A stretch of DNA of 48,858 bases from Chloroflexota bacterium (GTDB lineage: Bacteria > Chloroflexota > Dehalococcoidia > SM23-28-2 > JACOUE01). Numbering within the stretch: the first letter of the stretch is position 1; every line of letters begins with the position of its first letter. The notes beneath the pieces are model-generated. The model was not told the origin of the DNA and did no database searches. It saw only the letters and a list, made by a program, of their open reading frames with translations. The position numbers and the translations under genes are program-made. The stretch spans positions 1 through 48,858 of the forward strand of contig JACOUE010000038.1 in NCBI GenBank assembly GCA_016178045.1. Direction: 5' to 3'. This document shows, one piece after another, positions 8,672 through 17,395 of this stretch.

Positions 8672-9796
8672 TCAGTCTCGAGGGCCAGGGTACTGAGGGT
8701 ATCCGGTTACCAGTATATCCTCCCCCAGCCGGCGGACGCTGACGTCGCGCAGGCGGAGGGCGTCGGCCATGCGGTAGGCGCCCCGGCCGGCCACGGCGGC
8801 GGGGGCATCGGCCGCGCCGATGATCGCCGGGCCGATGACGGCGTGCACTTTGTCCACCAGCCCCCGGTCGAAGAGGGACCCCAGGAGGACGCCGCCGCCT
8901 TCCACCAGCAGCGACACGACGCCCCGCTCGGCCAGGGCGACGAGGAGGGGGTAGGGGTCCACGTGCTCGCCCTCGCGCGGCAGCAGGAGCACCTCCGCCC
9001 CCGCCGCCTCGACCGAGGCGCGCCACGCCAACGAAGTGTCGTCCGCCGTAGCGACCAGGGTCGGCGCGGGGCCGGTCAGTATCTGGGCCATGGGCGGAGT
9101 GCGGCCGCGCGTGTCCACGACCACCCGCAGGGGCTGGCGCCGCGCCGTGCGGCCTCCCGGCCTCGCCGTCAGGAGCGGGTCGTCGATGACGACGGTGCCG
9201 GAGCCGACCATGATGGCGTCGATCCGCGTGCGCAGGCGGTGCGCCCAGGCCCGCGCCTGCGGCCCCGCCACCCAGCGGGAGTCGCCGCTGGCGGCGGCGA
9301 TGCGGCCGTCCAGGCTGGCCGCGAACTTGGCGATGACGAAGGGCAGGCGGGCGAGGCGGTGCTTCACGTACGCCTCCAGCAGCCGCCGCGCGGCTTCCTC
9401 GCCCTCACCCACGGTCACCTTGAGTCCGGCGGCCTCCAGGGCGGCGCGGCCGCCGCCGTTAACGCTGGGGTCGGGGTCGAGCATGGCGATGTGGACCTCG
9501 CTGACGCCGGCCTCGAGGATCGCGTCGACGCAGGGAGGGGTGCGGCCCTGGTGGCAGCACGGCTCCAGGCTGACGTAGAGGGCGCCGCCGCGGGCGGCCT
9601 CGCCCGCCCGCGACAGGGCGACGACCTCCGCGTGAGGGCCGGGCGGGGGCTGCGTGGCCCCTTCCCCCACGATGCGGCCGTCTCTGACCACGACAGCCCC
9701 GACCGCCGGGTTGGGGGACGTCGTCCCCAGGACGCGGCGGGCCAGGCGGAGGGCGCGCGCCATGTACGGGTTCACAGCGTGACTATCATATCGCAT
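8672..9796 (-). CDS. ribD: Bifunctional riboflavin biosynthesis deaminase/reductase
   Basis: HAEVVALSRAG and SLEPCCHQGRTPPC deaminase zinc motifs; TSPNPAVGAVVV; C-terminal reductase domain (ASLDGRIAAASGDSRWV). Confidence 0.93.
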   Translation of the reverse strand: MRYDSHAVNPYMARALRLARRVLGTTSPNPAVGAVVVRDGRIVGEGATQPPPGPHAEVVALSRAGEAARGGALYVSLEPCCHQGRTPPCVDAILEAGVSEVHIAMLDPDPSVNGGGRAALEAAGLKVTVGEGEEAARRLLEAYVKHRLARLPFVIAKFAASLDGRIAAASGDSRWVAGPQARAWAHRLRTRIDAIMVGSGTVVIDDPLLTARPGGRTARRQPLRVVVDTRGRTPPMAQILTGPAPTLVATADDTSLAWRASVEAAGAEVLLLPREGEHVDPYPLLVALAERGVVSLLVEGGGVLLGSLFDRGLVDKVHAVIGPAIIGAADAPAAVAGRGAYRMADALRLRDVSVRRLGEDILVTGYPQYPGPRD

Positions 9797-9849
9797 CGGC
9801 TGAGCGTCCCCCGCACTGGTATGCTAATATCGGCAGGGACTGACACGAA

Positions 9850-10548
9850 ATGAGCGAGCCTCAGGCAGACGCCCGTAGGGTCCGCGAGCTGATGGTGCGG
9901 GGGATCGTGGTGGGCATGTTCGCCGAGAACTGCTGGATCATCGGCTCCCGCCGCACCCGCGAAGGCATCGTGATCGATCCGGGCGACCAGGCGCAGGACA
10001 TCCTGAACCTGGCGAAAGACCTGGGGGTCAACGTCAAGCTGATCGCCAACTCCCACGGCCACCTCGACCACGTCATGGGCGTTCGAGGGGTGCAGGAGGC
10101 GACCGGCGCCGAGTTCCTGCTCCACCCCGAGGAGCTGGTCATCGCCCAGGGGTCGGCGCGGGCGGCGGCCATGTGGCTGGGCCGGTCGGTCGAGCCCCCG
10201 CCGGACCCCGACCACTTCATCGCCGACGGCGACGAAGTGGAGGTGGACGGGGTGAAGCTGAAGGTGATCCACACGCCCGGCCACACTCCCGGCAGCGTCT
10301 CCTTCTACACGGAGGGGATGCTGTTCAGCGGCGACACCCTCTTCCGCGGCTCCATCGGCCGCACGGACCTGCCCGGGGGCAGCTACGAACAGGAGATGGC
10401 CAGCATCGTCGACAAGCTGCTCCAACTGCCGGACGACACCATCGTCCTGCCGGGTCACATGCAGGAGACGAAGATCGCCATCGAGCGCCAGACCAACCCC
10501 TTCGTGCTCGACGAGATCAGCCGCCGGCGGGGCGAGGGCGGCCGCTGA
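9850..10548 (+). CDS. MBL-fold hydrolase (glyoxalase II-like)
   Basis: NSHGHLDHVMG, HTPGHTPGSVSF, FSGDTLFRGSIGRTDLPGG, VLPGHM. Confidence 0.92.
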   Translation: MSEPQADARRVRELMVRGIVVGMFAENCWIIGSRRTREGIVIDPGDQAQDILNLAKDLGVNVKLIANSHGHLDHVMGVRGVQEATGAEFLLHPEELVIAQGSARAAAMWLGRSVEPPPDPDHFIADGDEVEVDGVKLKVIHTPGHTPGSVSFYTEGMLFSGDTLFRGSIGRTDLPGGSYEQEMASIVDKLLQLPDDTIVLPGHMQETKIAIERQTNPFVLDEISRRRGEGGR

Positions 10549-11141
10549 TGGCCGGCGAAAGGGCCCAGCGGGTCATCGAGAGGCTGCGCGCCCACCGCGA
10601 GAGGTTCGAGGCGTTCTGCCGCTCGCTCTCGCCCGAGGAGCTGGAGCGGCCGGTGCCCAACAGCAGCTGGACGGTGAAGGACTTCGTGAGCCACCTCGTC
10701 TCCATGGACCCCCTCCTGGGCTACTGGTTTCGGGGCGTTGCGTCCGGCCGGCTCGACGAGCCCACCCGAGACGCCGACGGGAGCACCCTGGACGTCGACC
10801 GCTGGAACAATGCGGAGGTAGCCCGGCGCCGCGACTGGCCCCTGGAGCGCCTCTTGCAGGAGGGGTCGGGCAACCGCGAGGCCCTCGTCGCCGTGCTGGA
10901 AGGCATCAGCGATGAGGACACGAAGAAGACCGTGCGCTTTCCGGGCGACAGCAAGCGGCCGCCGACTGATATGCCCCTGGGGCTGTTCCTCTCCGGCTGG
11001 AGCCGTCACGATGCCATGCACGCCGCCGACATGTTGAAGGCCCTGCCGGAGCGGGCGTCCGACCCGGAGCTGGTGGCCTGGCTCGACGACCCCGCCGTCA
11101 AGTGGTACCAGGACACGATGGCCGGGCCGCCCCGGCGGTAG
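10548..11141 (+). CDS. DinB/maleylpyruvate isomerase N-terminal domain protein
   Basis: ATG 10548 overlaps the upstream TGA (TGATG). Reads MAGERAQRVIERLRAHRERFEAFCRSLSPEELERPVPNSSWTVKDFVSHLV...WSRHDAMHAADML. Confidence 0.75.
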   Translation: MAGERAQRVIERLRAHRERFEAFCRSLSPEELERPVPNSSWTVKDFVSHLVSMDPLLGYWFRGVASGRLDEPTRDADGSTLDVDRWNNAEVARRRDWPLERLLQEGSGNREALVAVLEGISDEDTKKTVRFPGDSKRPPTDMPLGLFLSGWSRHDAMHAADMLKALPERASDPELVAWLDDPAVKWYQDTMAGPPRR

Positions 11142-11154
11142 AGGGAGCACTGTC

Positions 11155-11580
11155 ATGGAGCCCAGCCTCATCAAATTCGTCTCCGCGCTGCACGTCTTCT
11201 GGTACCGCCTGACCGGGGGCCTCATCGGCGGGAGGGCGGCGGGGGGAAACCCCGTCCTTCTGCTCACCACCTCCGGCCGCCGCACCGGCAACGAGCGCAC
11301 CACGCCGCTCCTGTACCTCCAGGACGGGGAGAACTTCGTGGTGGTGGCCTCGTACGGGGGCTCGGACTATCATCCGGCGTGGTGGCTCAACCTGAAGGCG
11401 AACCCTGAGTCGGCCGTCCAGATCAGGGGCGAGCGGCTGCGGGCAAAGGCGGAAGAAGCCGGCCCGGAGGAGAAGGCGCGCCTCTGGCCCCTCCTCACGA
11501 AGATGTACCCCGGCTACGACGATTACCAGCGGCGGACGGAGCGCCAGATCCCCGTCGTCATCCTGCGGCCCCAGGGGTAG
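11155..11580 (+). CDS. Deazaflavin (F420)-dependent nitroreductase, Ddn family
   Basis: VLLLTTSGRRTGNERTTPLLYLQDGENFVVVASYGGSDYHPAWWLNLKANPE. Confidence 0.9.
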   Translation: MEPSLIKFVSALHVFWYRLTGGLIGGRAAGGNPVLLLTTSGRRTGNERTTPLLYLQDGENFVVVASYGGSDYHPAWWLNLKANPESAVQIRGERLRAKAEEAGPEEKARLWPLLTKMYPGYDDYQRRTERQIPVVILRPQG

Positions 11581-11583
11581 CGG

Positions 11584-12192
11584 CTAGGCCGCGGCCGCGT
11601 CCGCCTCCGGCCCGGTGTCCAGGGCGAACGGCGGGTACCGCTCGACCAGAGAGGCGTGGTAACCGAGAAGTCGCGCCTCCCAGCGCAGGAACCCTCTCTG
11701 GAAGTTGTATATCCCCGCCGGGTAGCTCTCCTGGATCAGCACCAGCACGGCGGCCACCAGCCAGAGGATGGCCGAGACGATCCCGACCAGCGCCAGGACG
11801 AGGGCGCTGGGGATGCTGTAGATGAGCCGCAGCAGCGCAGAGCCCACGGTCGGGCTGCCGCCGGGCTGTACCTCGAACCGCACAAACTGCTCGGGTTTCT
11901 CCGTGGGGAAGCGGTCGGTGACGATCGCCAGGTAGGCGAGCAAGGCCATCAGCCAGCGCAGCCAGGTGGTCAGCCGCGGCGCGTCTTCCTCCAGGAACCG
12001 CTGCGCCCCCTTCTGTGAGACGAAGATCGCCGCCAGCACGGGGAATACGAGGTAGGCCAGGCCGTACAGCAAGCCGAAGATGTTCCCCACGACTGAGAGG
12101 ATGATCAATGCCAGGATGCGGATGAACATTTGGGTCCGCTCGAACTTCTCGGGAGGGGTCACGTCGAAGATGACGGGATAGTCGGCTGGCAT
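11584..12192 (-). CDS. DUF4389-like membrane protein
   Basis: FDVTPPEKFERTQMFIRILALIIL... multi-TM pattern with YPAGIYNFQRGFLRWEARLLGY. Confidence 0.65.
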   Translation of the reverse strand: MPADYPVIFDVTPPEKFERTQMFIRILALIILSVVGNIFGLLYGLAYLVFPVLAAIFVSQKGAQRFLEEDAPRLTTWLRWLMALLAYLAIVTDRFPTEKPEQFVRFEVQPGGSPTVGSALLRLIYSIPSALVLALVGIVSAILWLVAAVLVLIQESYPAGIYNFQRGFLRWEARLLGYHASLVERYPPFALDTGPEADAAAA

Positions 12193-12207
12193 GGCGGCCT
12201 CCTTTCG

Positions 12208-12792
12208 CTAGTCCGAGTCGGCGCTACCGCGGAAGTCCTGGAAGGCGCGCGAGGGCGTCGGCTCGCTCTGGCCCTGGTACTTGCTCCCCAGCGCCGGCGA
12301 CCCGTATGGCCGCTCCACGGCGGTGGACATGCGCAGGAACGAGATCTGGGCGATCTTCATCGCGTAGTACAGGGCGATGGGCATCTGCGACTGGTTGGAC
12401 AGCTCCAGCGTCAGCTTACCCGTCCAGCCCGGGTCAACGTAGCCGGCGGTCGCGTGCACCAGGAGCCCCAGCCTCCCCAGCGACGACTTCCCGTCCACCC
12501 GGGCGACGATGTCGTCGGGCAGCGTCACGGACTCGATGGTGCCGCCCAGCACGAACGTCCCCGGCTGGACGACGAACGGCTCGTCGTCGGCGATGACGAC
12601 GCGCTCCGTCAGGTCGTCCATGGGCTGGCGGACATCGACGTAGGGCCGCCGGGTCACCCGGAAGACGCGGAAGATGCGGTCGAGGTGGAGGTCGACGCTG
12701 GCGGGCTGGAGGGCGTCTTCGCCGAAGGGATCGATGACGAGGCGGCCGGCTTCGATCTCCTGGCGGATGGACTTGTCGGAGAGGACGGTCAA
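12208..12792 (-). CDS. dcd: dCTP deaminase
   Basis: LQPASVDLHLD, VARVDGKSSLGRLGLLVHATAGYVDPGWTGKLTLELSN. Confidence 0.95.
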   Translation of the reverse strand: MTVLSDKSIRQEIEAGRLVIDPFGEDALQPASVDLHLDRIFRVFRVTRRPYVDVRQPMDDLTERVVIADDEPFVVQPGTFVLGGTIESVTLPDDIVARVDGKSSLGRLGLLVHATAGYVDPGWTGKLTLELSNQSQMPIALYYAMKIAQISFLRMSTAVERPYGSPALGSKYQGQSEPTPSRAFQDFRGSADSD

Positions 12793-12919
12793 ACGAGGCT
12801 GCCCCTTCGTGCCGGGTATGCTGGCGCCATTCTAGCACCCGCTTCTTCAGGGGGACAACCGCGACGAAGGGGGCGCCGGACCCCGGGGCGAGGGGCCCGG
12901 CGCCTGCGACCGAATGCTA

Positions 12920-13906
12920 TTAGATGCCGTAAGTGATGACCACGTTGGCGACGAGCTGCACGTCAGGCGACTGGCCCTCCGCGTAGGCGATGCCGCCCAG
13001 CGGGTAGGGACCGGTGACGCCGGAGTCGCAGGGGCTGCCGCCGAAGGGGGCGTACGAAGAGTTAGAAGCGCCCACCACGGCGCCCAGCGTCACGCCCAGC
13101 ACCTGTGCGAACCGGGTGGCCCGCTCGCCGGCGTCCTGGACGGCCGCCTCCATCGCGGCCCGCTCCAGGGCGGCGCAGTCGGCGATGGTGTAGGAGACGT
13201 TGGTGCCCTGGAGGCTGATCCCCGTCAGGTTGTTGGCGGCGTCGGTAGCCGCCTTCACAACGGCGTCGAGGTTGCCGAGGTTGCGCACCGTCGCCCGGAT
13301 GGTGGCGCTGCTGGAGTACGGGTCGTAGTAGGGGCTGATGATTACCTCAACGTCCTCGCGGGCCACACCGCTGGCGACGATGGCGTCCACCACCGGCTGG
13401 ACGTCGGCCTCCGTGATCTGCTTGACCTGGCCGGCGCTGTCCGCCTCCGGCTCGCTGGGAGCGACCCCGGGCTCCGTCCCGCCGCCCGCGGGCTCGATGC
13501 GGGTAGCATTGCTGCCCAAGTAGACCTCCAGGATGGCCCTGTCGGCCTGGACGGTGGCGGAACCGAAGCCCTGGACGGTGATGCCCGTCTGGCTTACCTG
13601 AAGCGCGGGGTACGGGAAGAAGTCGGGCGCGATCTCCCTGACTGCCGAATAGAAGCCCGGTGCGGCCGGAGCTCCGGGCGGTAGGGCCACTTGGCCCGCT
13701 TGGCCCGCTTGGCCCTCGTCCTTGGCGGCACTGCCTCCCCGGGTGACGTTCTGATCGGCCTCCAACGCGGCGACCGCGAGGCCACGGTTGGTGCGGATGC
13801 CCGCCTCCTCGCCTCCGCCGCCGGGGCCACCGCCCCCGCAGGCCACGGCCAGGAGGGCCAGCGCCGCCACCGTGACCGCGGCGAGCGCGAATCCCTTGCC
13901 TCTCAT
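12920..13906 (-). CDS. SIMPL (DUF541) domain lipoprotein
   Basis: Lipobox LLAVACGGGG; ITVQGFGSATVQADRAILEVYLGS...; ERATRFAQVLGVTLGAVVGASN. Confidence 0.85.
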   Translation of the reverse strand: MRGKGFALAAVTVAALALLAVACGGGGPGGGGEEAGIRTNRGLAVAALEADQNVTRGGSAAKDEGQAGQAGQVALPPGAPAAPGFYSAVREIAPDFFPYPALQVSQTGITVQGFGSATVQADRAILEVYLGSNATRIEPAGGGTEPGVAPSEPEADSAGQVKQITEADVQPVVDAIVASGVAREDVEVIISPYYDPYSSSATIRATVRNLGNLDAVVKAATDAANNLTGISLQGTNVSYTIADCAALERAAMEAAVQDAGERATRFAQVLGVTLGAVVGASNSSYAPFGGSPCDSGVTGPYPLGGIAYAEGQSPDVQLVANVVITYGI

Positions 13907-13940
13907 CTCTCTGTCTCCTTTCCGCTTCGCGGACGAAGCG

Positions 13941-14690
13941 CTATCTCAAGCCAGTTCGCCGGACGAGCACGACAGCCCCTGAGCCCAGCGCCAGGGCCCC
14001 CAGAGCAGCGGCCAGGGCGATCTCGGCGGCGCGCAGGGGGTCGATGCCGCCCTCGTCTTCCCCGGCGGCGGCGGTCTCGGCACCTTCCTCGGGGCCTGCC
14101 TCGGTGCGGTCCTCAGCCCGGGCGGCCGGCAGCGCAGGCGAGGGCGTCGCCTCGTCGCCGGTCGCCTCTTCGCCCGGTTCGGCTGCGCCCCCAGCTTCGT
14201 CTGGGGCGCCCAGGGGCGAAGCTTCCGGTTGCGCGGCCGGTGCTGCCGACTTCGGGGTGGGCGTGGGCGCAGGTACTTGCTCCGGCAACGCCTCGTCGGC
14301 GGCGAACATCTCGCTGGCTTTAGGAGCAGTTGCCTGTCGTCCCCCGCCCCCACCGGCGAAGTCGCCGACGTCCACCACCAGCACGGCGGCGAGGGCAACG
14401 GCGACGGCGGCGCCGCCAAGCCGCACGGACCAGGGGAACGCCCCGGCCAGGGGAGAGGGGCGCGGGTGGGTCACGTCCTCCGGCCGTACGGCGAAGGAGC
14501 GGGGGGCCCGTTCCTGGGGAAGGGTACGCAGCGCCTCGACGGTGAGGCGCAGCTCGTCCAGCTCACGACGGCAGGAGTCGCAGGCGGGGAGATGGCCCTC
14601 CACCTCCTCACGCTCGGCCTCGGTAAGACGCCCGTCCATATAGGCCGATATGAGGAGCCTTAGCCTCTCGTGACCTCTTCGCCACCACAT
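13941..14690 (-). CDS. Anti-sigma factor with zinc-finger (zf-HC2) domain
   Basis: RLRLLISAYMDGRLTEAEREEVEGHLPACDSCRRELDELR (Hx3Cx2C); central TM; long Ala/Pro-rich region. Confidence 0.85.
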   Translation of the reverse strand: MWWRRGHERLRLLISAYMDGRLTEAEREEVEGHLPACDSCRRELDELRLTVEALRTLPQERAPRSFAVRPEDVTHPRPSPLAGAFPWSVRLGGAAVAVALAAVLVVDVGDFAGGGGGRQATAPKASEMFAADEALPEQVPAPTPTPKSAAPAAQPEASPLGAPDEAGGAAEPGEEATGDEATPSPALPAARAEDRTEAGPEEGAETAAAGEDEGGIDPLRAAEIALAAALGALALGSGAVVLVRRTGLR

Positions 14691-14704
14691 AAGTCAGCTT
14701 CTCC

Positions 14705-15316
14705 TCAGGACGAATCCCTGACGTCGCTACTTAATTGACGGAACGGGTCCGGCAGAAGTTCCCGCTTCGTTAGCAGGATCAGCCGCAGCCGGCCCCGGCC
14801 GCGGCTGATGCGCGACTTGACCGTACCCAGCGCAGCCTTAGTGACCTCGGCGACCTCCTCGTAGCTCATGCCCTGCACGTCGCAGAGGACGACGGCCAGG
14901 CGCTGGTCGAAGGGGAGACGGGACAGGGCCTCCTGGAGGTAGGCGGCCAGCTCCAGCCGTTCGACCTGTTGCTCCGGCGAAGGCGCGCCCTCGGCCACCT
15001 CTACGGGGCGCTCGGAGGGGGTGGTCGCCTCCAGGGAGAGGCTGGGCCGGGCCTTGCGCCGGCGGAGCTCGTCGTAGCAGGCGTTGGCGGCGATGCGGAA
15101 GAGCCAGGCGCGGAAGCTGCCCCCCTTAAAGCGGTCCAGGTGACGGTAGGCGGCCAGGAACGCCTCCTGGGCGGCGTCCTCCGCCGCTTCACGCACGGCG
15201 AGGAGGCGGAGGCAGAGACTATAGAGGGGGGTCTGATAGCGGTGGACTAAGGTGTTGAAGGCGTCTAGGTCGCCAGCTTGCGCCCGGTGGAGGAGCTGGC
15301 TTTCGTCTGCTTCCAT
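14705..15316 (-). CDS. ECF RNA polymerase sigma factor
   Basis: AQAGDLDAFNTLVHRYQTPLYSLCLRLL...AAQEAFLAAYRHLDRFKGGSFRAWLFRIAANACYDELRRRKAR...LPFDQRLAVVLCDVQGMSYEEVAEV; start could also be 15343. Confidence 0.92.
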   Translation of the reverse strand: MEADESQLLHRAQAGDLDAFNTLVHRYQTPLYSLCLRLLAVREAAEDAAQEAFLAAYRHLDRFKGGSFRAWLFRIAANACYDELRRRKARPSLSLEATTPSERPVEVAEGAPSPEQQVERLELAAYLQEALSRLPFDQRLAVVLCDVQGMSYEEVAEVTKAALGTVKSRISRGRGRLRLILLTKRELLPDPFRQLSSDVRDSS

Positions 15317-15378
15317 GCAGTGAACTCTGGCAGGCAGGCCCATTCTATCAGAAGAGCGCGAAACCGTCGCCGCTGTTC

Positions 15379-15415
15379 GAGCGTCTAATATAACGTAGGG
15401 AGCGTCTGATATAAT
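15379..15415 (+). promoter_or_regulatory. Candidate lepB promoter with tandem operator-like repeats
   Basis: gagcgtctaatataa (15379-15393) and gagcgtctgatataa (15400-15414): 15-mers with one mismatch, 21 bp apart. The second overlaps TATAAT (15410-15415), 22 bp before ATG 15437. Confidence 0.5.
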
Positions 15416-15436
15416 CGCATTGCTACGTCCACAGCT

Positions 15437-16387
15437 ATGACTGGTTCCGAGGAAAGGGAAGAGGGGGGGCCGCCCGAGGGGAAGAGGGGGCCGGAAGAGA
15501 AGTACGACCCCTTTTCTACCGTCTGGTACGATCCTACCTATCCGCCCCGCTTTCAGTACTTGAACGTTCAGGAGAACCCGCAGGAACCCGAGCCGGCCCG
15601 AGAACAGGCGCCGCCGGCCCCGCGCGAGCCGGAGCCGGCCCGCGCCGGTCTATTCTCCCGGCCGGCCGCGCCTGAGCAGACTCCCTGGGAGGAGTACCGC
15701 CAGCTGTCGGAGGCGAGCGCGGCCGGGTACCAGGCTGCCCGCAGGAGTCGCTGGGCGGTCACCGTCCGCGAGATCATCGAGACGCTGCTGCTGGCGCTCC
15801 TCATCTTCCTGGCGGTGCGCGCCTCCCTCCAGAACTTCCGGGTGGAGGGCGCGAGCATGATGCCGGGCCTCCACACCGGACAGTACCTCATCGTCAACAA
15901 GCTGGCGTACGCTACCATCGACCTGGGGATGTTCGACTGGGTGCCCTTGTTTGACCCCGGGGAGGACTCCGTCCACCACCTCTTCTCGTCGCCCGCCCGC
16001 GGGGACGTCATCGTCTTCCGCGCCCCCCAGTCGCCGGAGCGTGACTTCATCAAGCGGGTCATCGGCGTTCCCGACGACGTCGTCCATATCGAGCCCGATG
16101 AGGGGATCGTTTACGTGAACGATAAGCCGCTGGAAGAGCCGTACGCCCTGGGGGGGACCACCTGTAGCGGCGGCACCGTCTCCTGCGGCCCCTGGACCGT
16201 CCCCGACGACTACTACTTCGTCCTGGGCGACAACCGCCAGAACAGCAGCGACTCCCGCGCCTTCGGCTTCGTGCCCGGGGAGAACATAATCGGCAAGGCG
16301 CTGATCTCGTACTGGCCTCTGGAGGACGCCGGCCTTGCCCCCAACCACTCCGTCTCCTTCGCCAAGTCCGCCCGTGCCGAGGAGTAG
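15437..16387 (+). CDS. lepB: Signal peptidase I
   Basis: FRVEGASMMPGLHTGQYLIVNKLAY; GDVIVFRAP; FIKRVIGVPDD; VLGDNRQNSSDSRAFGFV. Confidence 0.95.
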   Translation: MTGSEEREEGGPPEGKRGPEEKYDPFSTVWYDPTYPPRFQYLNVQENPQEPEPAREQAPPAPREPEPARAGLFSRPAAPEQTPWEEYRQLSEASAAGYQAARRSRWAVTVREIIETLLLALLIFLAVRASLQNFRVEGASMMPGLHTGQYLIVNKLAYATIDLGMFDWVPLFDPGEDSVHHLFSSPARGDVIVFRAPQSPERDFIKRVIGVPDDVVHIEPDEGIVYVNDKPLEEPYALGGTTCSGGTVSCGPWTVPDDYYFVLGDNRQNSSDSRAFGFVPGENIIGKALISYWPLEDAGLAPNHSVSFAKSARAEE

Positions 16388-16964
16388 CGACGAGCCTCCC
16401 GGCGCAAGGCCGTCCAGAGTCGAGCGCATCCTGCGCGACTGCGGAGCGTACCTCGAAGGGCACTTCCTGCTGACGTCCGGCCGGCACTCGCCGGCGTACG
16501 TCGAGAAATTCCGGCTTCTGGAGCAGCCTGCCTACACGCGGCGCCTCTGCCGTCTCATCGCCCGCCGGTTCAAGGACGACAACGTGCAGGTGGTGGCAGC
16601 GCCGACCACGGGGGGGATCATCCTCAGCTATGAGGTGGCCCGGCAGCTGGGGGTGCGCGGTATCTTCGCCGAAAAGGGCGAGGACGGTCGCAGGCGGTTC
16701 GGACGCGGCTTCCGCATCGAGCCCGGGCAGCGGGTACTGGTGGTGGACGACGTCCTCACTACCGGCGGTAGCGTTACCGAGGTGATCGAGGCGGTGCGGC
16801 AGGCGGGGGGAAAGCTGGTCGGCGTGGGCCTGCTGGTCGACCGGACGGGCGGCCGGGCCGATTTCGGCGTCCCCACGTTCGCCTGCCTGACGCTCGAGCT
16901 GCCGTCCTACGCGCCCGAGGCCTGCCCACTCTGCGCCCGCAACGTACCGCTGGTCGTCACCTAG
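16335..16964 (+). CDS. pyrE: Orotate phosphoribosyltransferase
   Basis: GHFLLTSGRHSPAYVEKF; VVAAPTTGGIILSYEVARQLG; RVLVVDDVLTTGGSVTEVIEAV (PRPP-binding). Start uncertain; the ORF overlaps lepB. Confidence 0.9.
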   Translation: MPPTTPSPSPSPPVPRSSDEPPGARPSRVERILRDCGAYLEGHFLLTSGRHSPAYVEKFRLLEQPAYTRRLCRLIARRFKDDNVQVVAAPTTGGIILSYEVARQLGVRGIFAEKGEDGRRRFGRGFRIEPGQRVLVVDDVLTTGGSVTEVIEAVRQAGGKLVGVGLLVDRTGGRADFGVPTFACLTLELPSYAPEACPLCARNVPLVVT

Positions 16965-16975
16965 CCTCCGAAGCC

Positions 16976-17395
16976 ATGGACCTCTCCCAGCGCCAGGCCG
17001 CCTTCGCCGCCCACCAGCGCGTCGCCCGTCTGGCCACCGCCGACGCCCAGGGCCGGCCCCACGCCGTCCCCGTCTGCTTCGTCTATCTGGACGGCCGCTT
17101 CTACACGCCGATCGACGAAAAGCCCAAGCGCTCGATGCGCCTCAAGCGCCTGCGCAACATCGAGGTTAACCCGCAGGTAGCGCTCGTATTCGACGAGTAC
17201 AGCGACGACTGGTCGCGGCTGGGCTGGGTGATGGTGCAGGGCCGCGCGGACGTGCTGGACGGCGGCGAGGAGCACGCTGCCGCAGTGCAGGCGCTGCGTC
17301 AGAAGTACGAGCAGTACCGGCCGATGGCGCTGGAAGGACGGCCGCTCATCCGGGTGCGGCCGGAGCGGGTGGCGAGCTGGGGGACGGCGGCGTGA
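16976..17395 (+). CDS. PPOX-class, putative F420-dependent oxidoreductase
   Basis: MDLSQRQAAFAAHQRVARLATADAQGRPHAVPVCFVYLDGRFYTPIDEKPK. Confidence 0.85.
   Translation: MDLSQRQAAFAAHQRVARLATADAQGRPHAVPVCFVYLDGRFYTPIDEKPKRSMRLKRLRNIEVNPQVALVFDEYSDDWSRLGWVMVQGRADVLDGGEEHAAAVQALRQKYEQYRPMALEGRPLIRVRPERVASWGTAA

Noticed and set aside
8433-9026. 197-aa minus ORF as a single protein
   Set aside because: The N-terminal part overlaps ribD and is a shadow translation; a GTG at 8645 with a strong RBS gives a sensible 70-aa TM protein.
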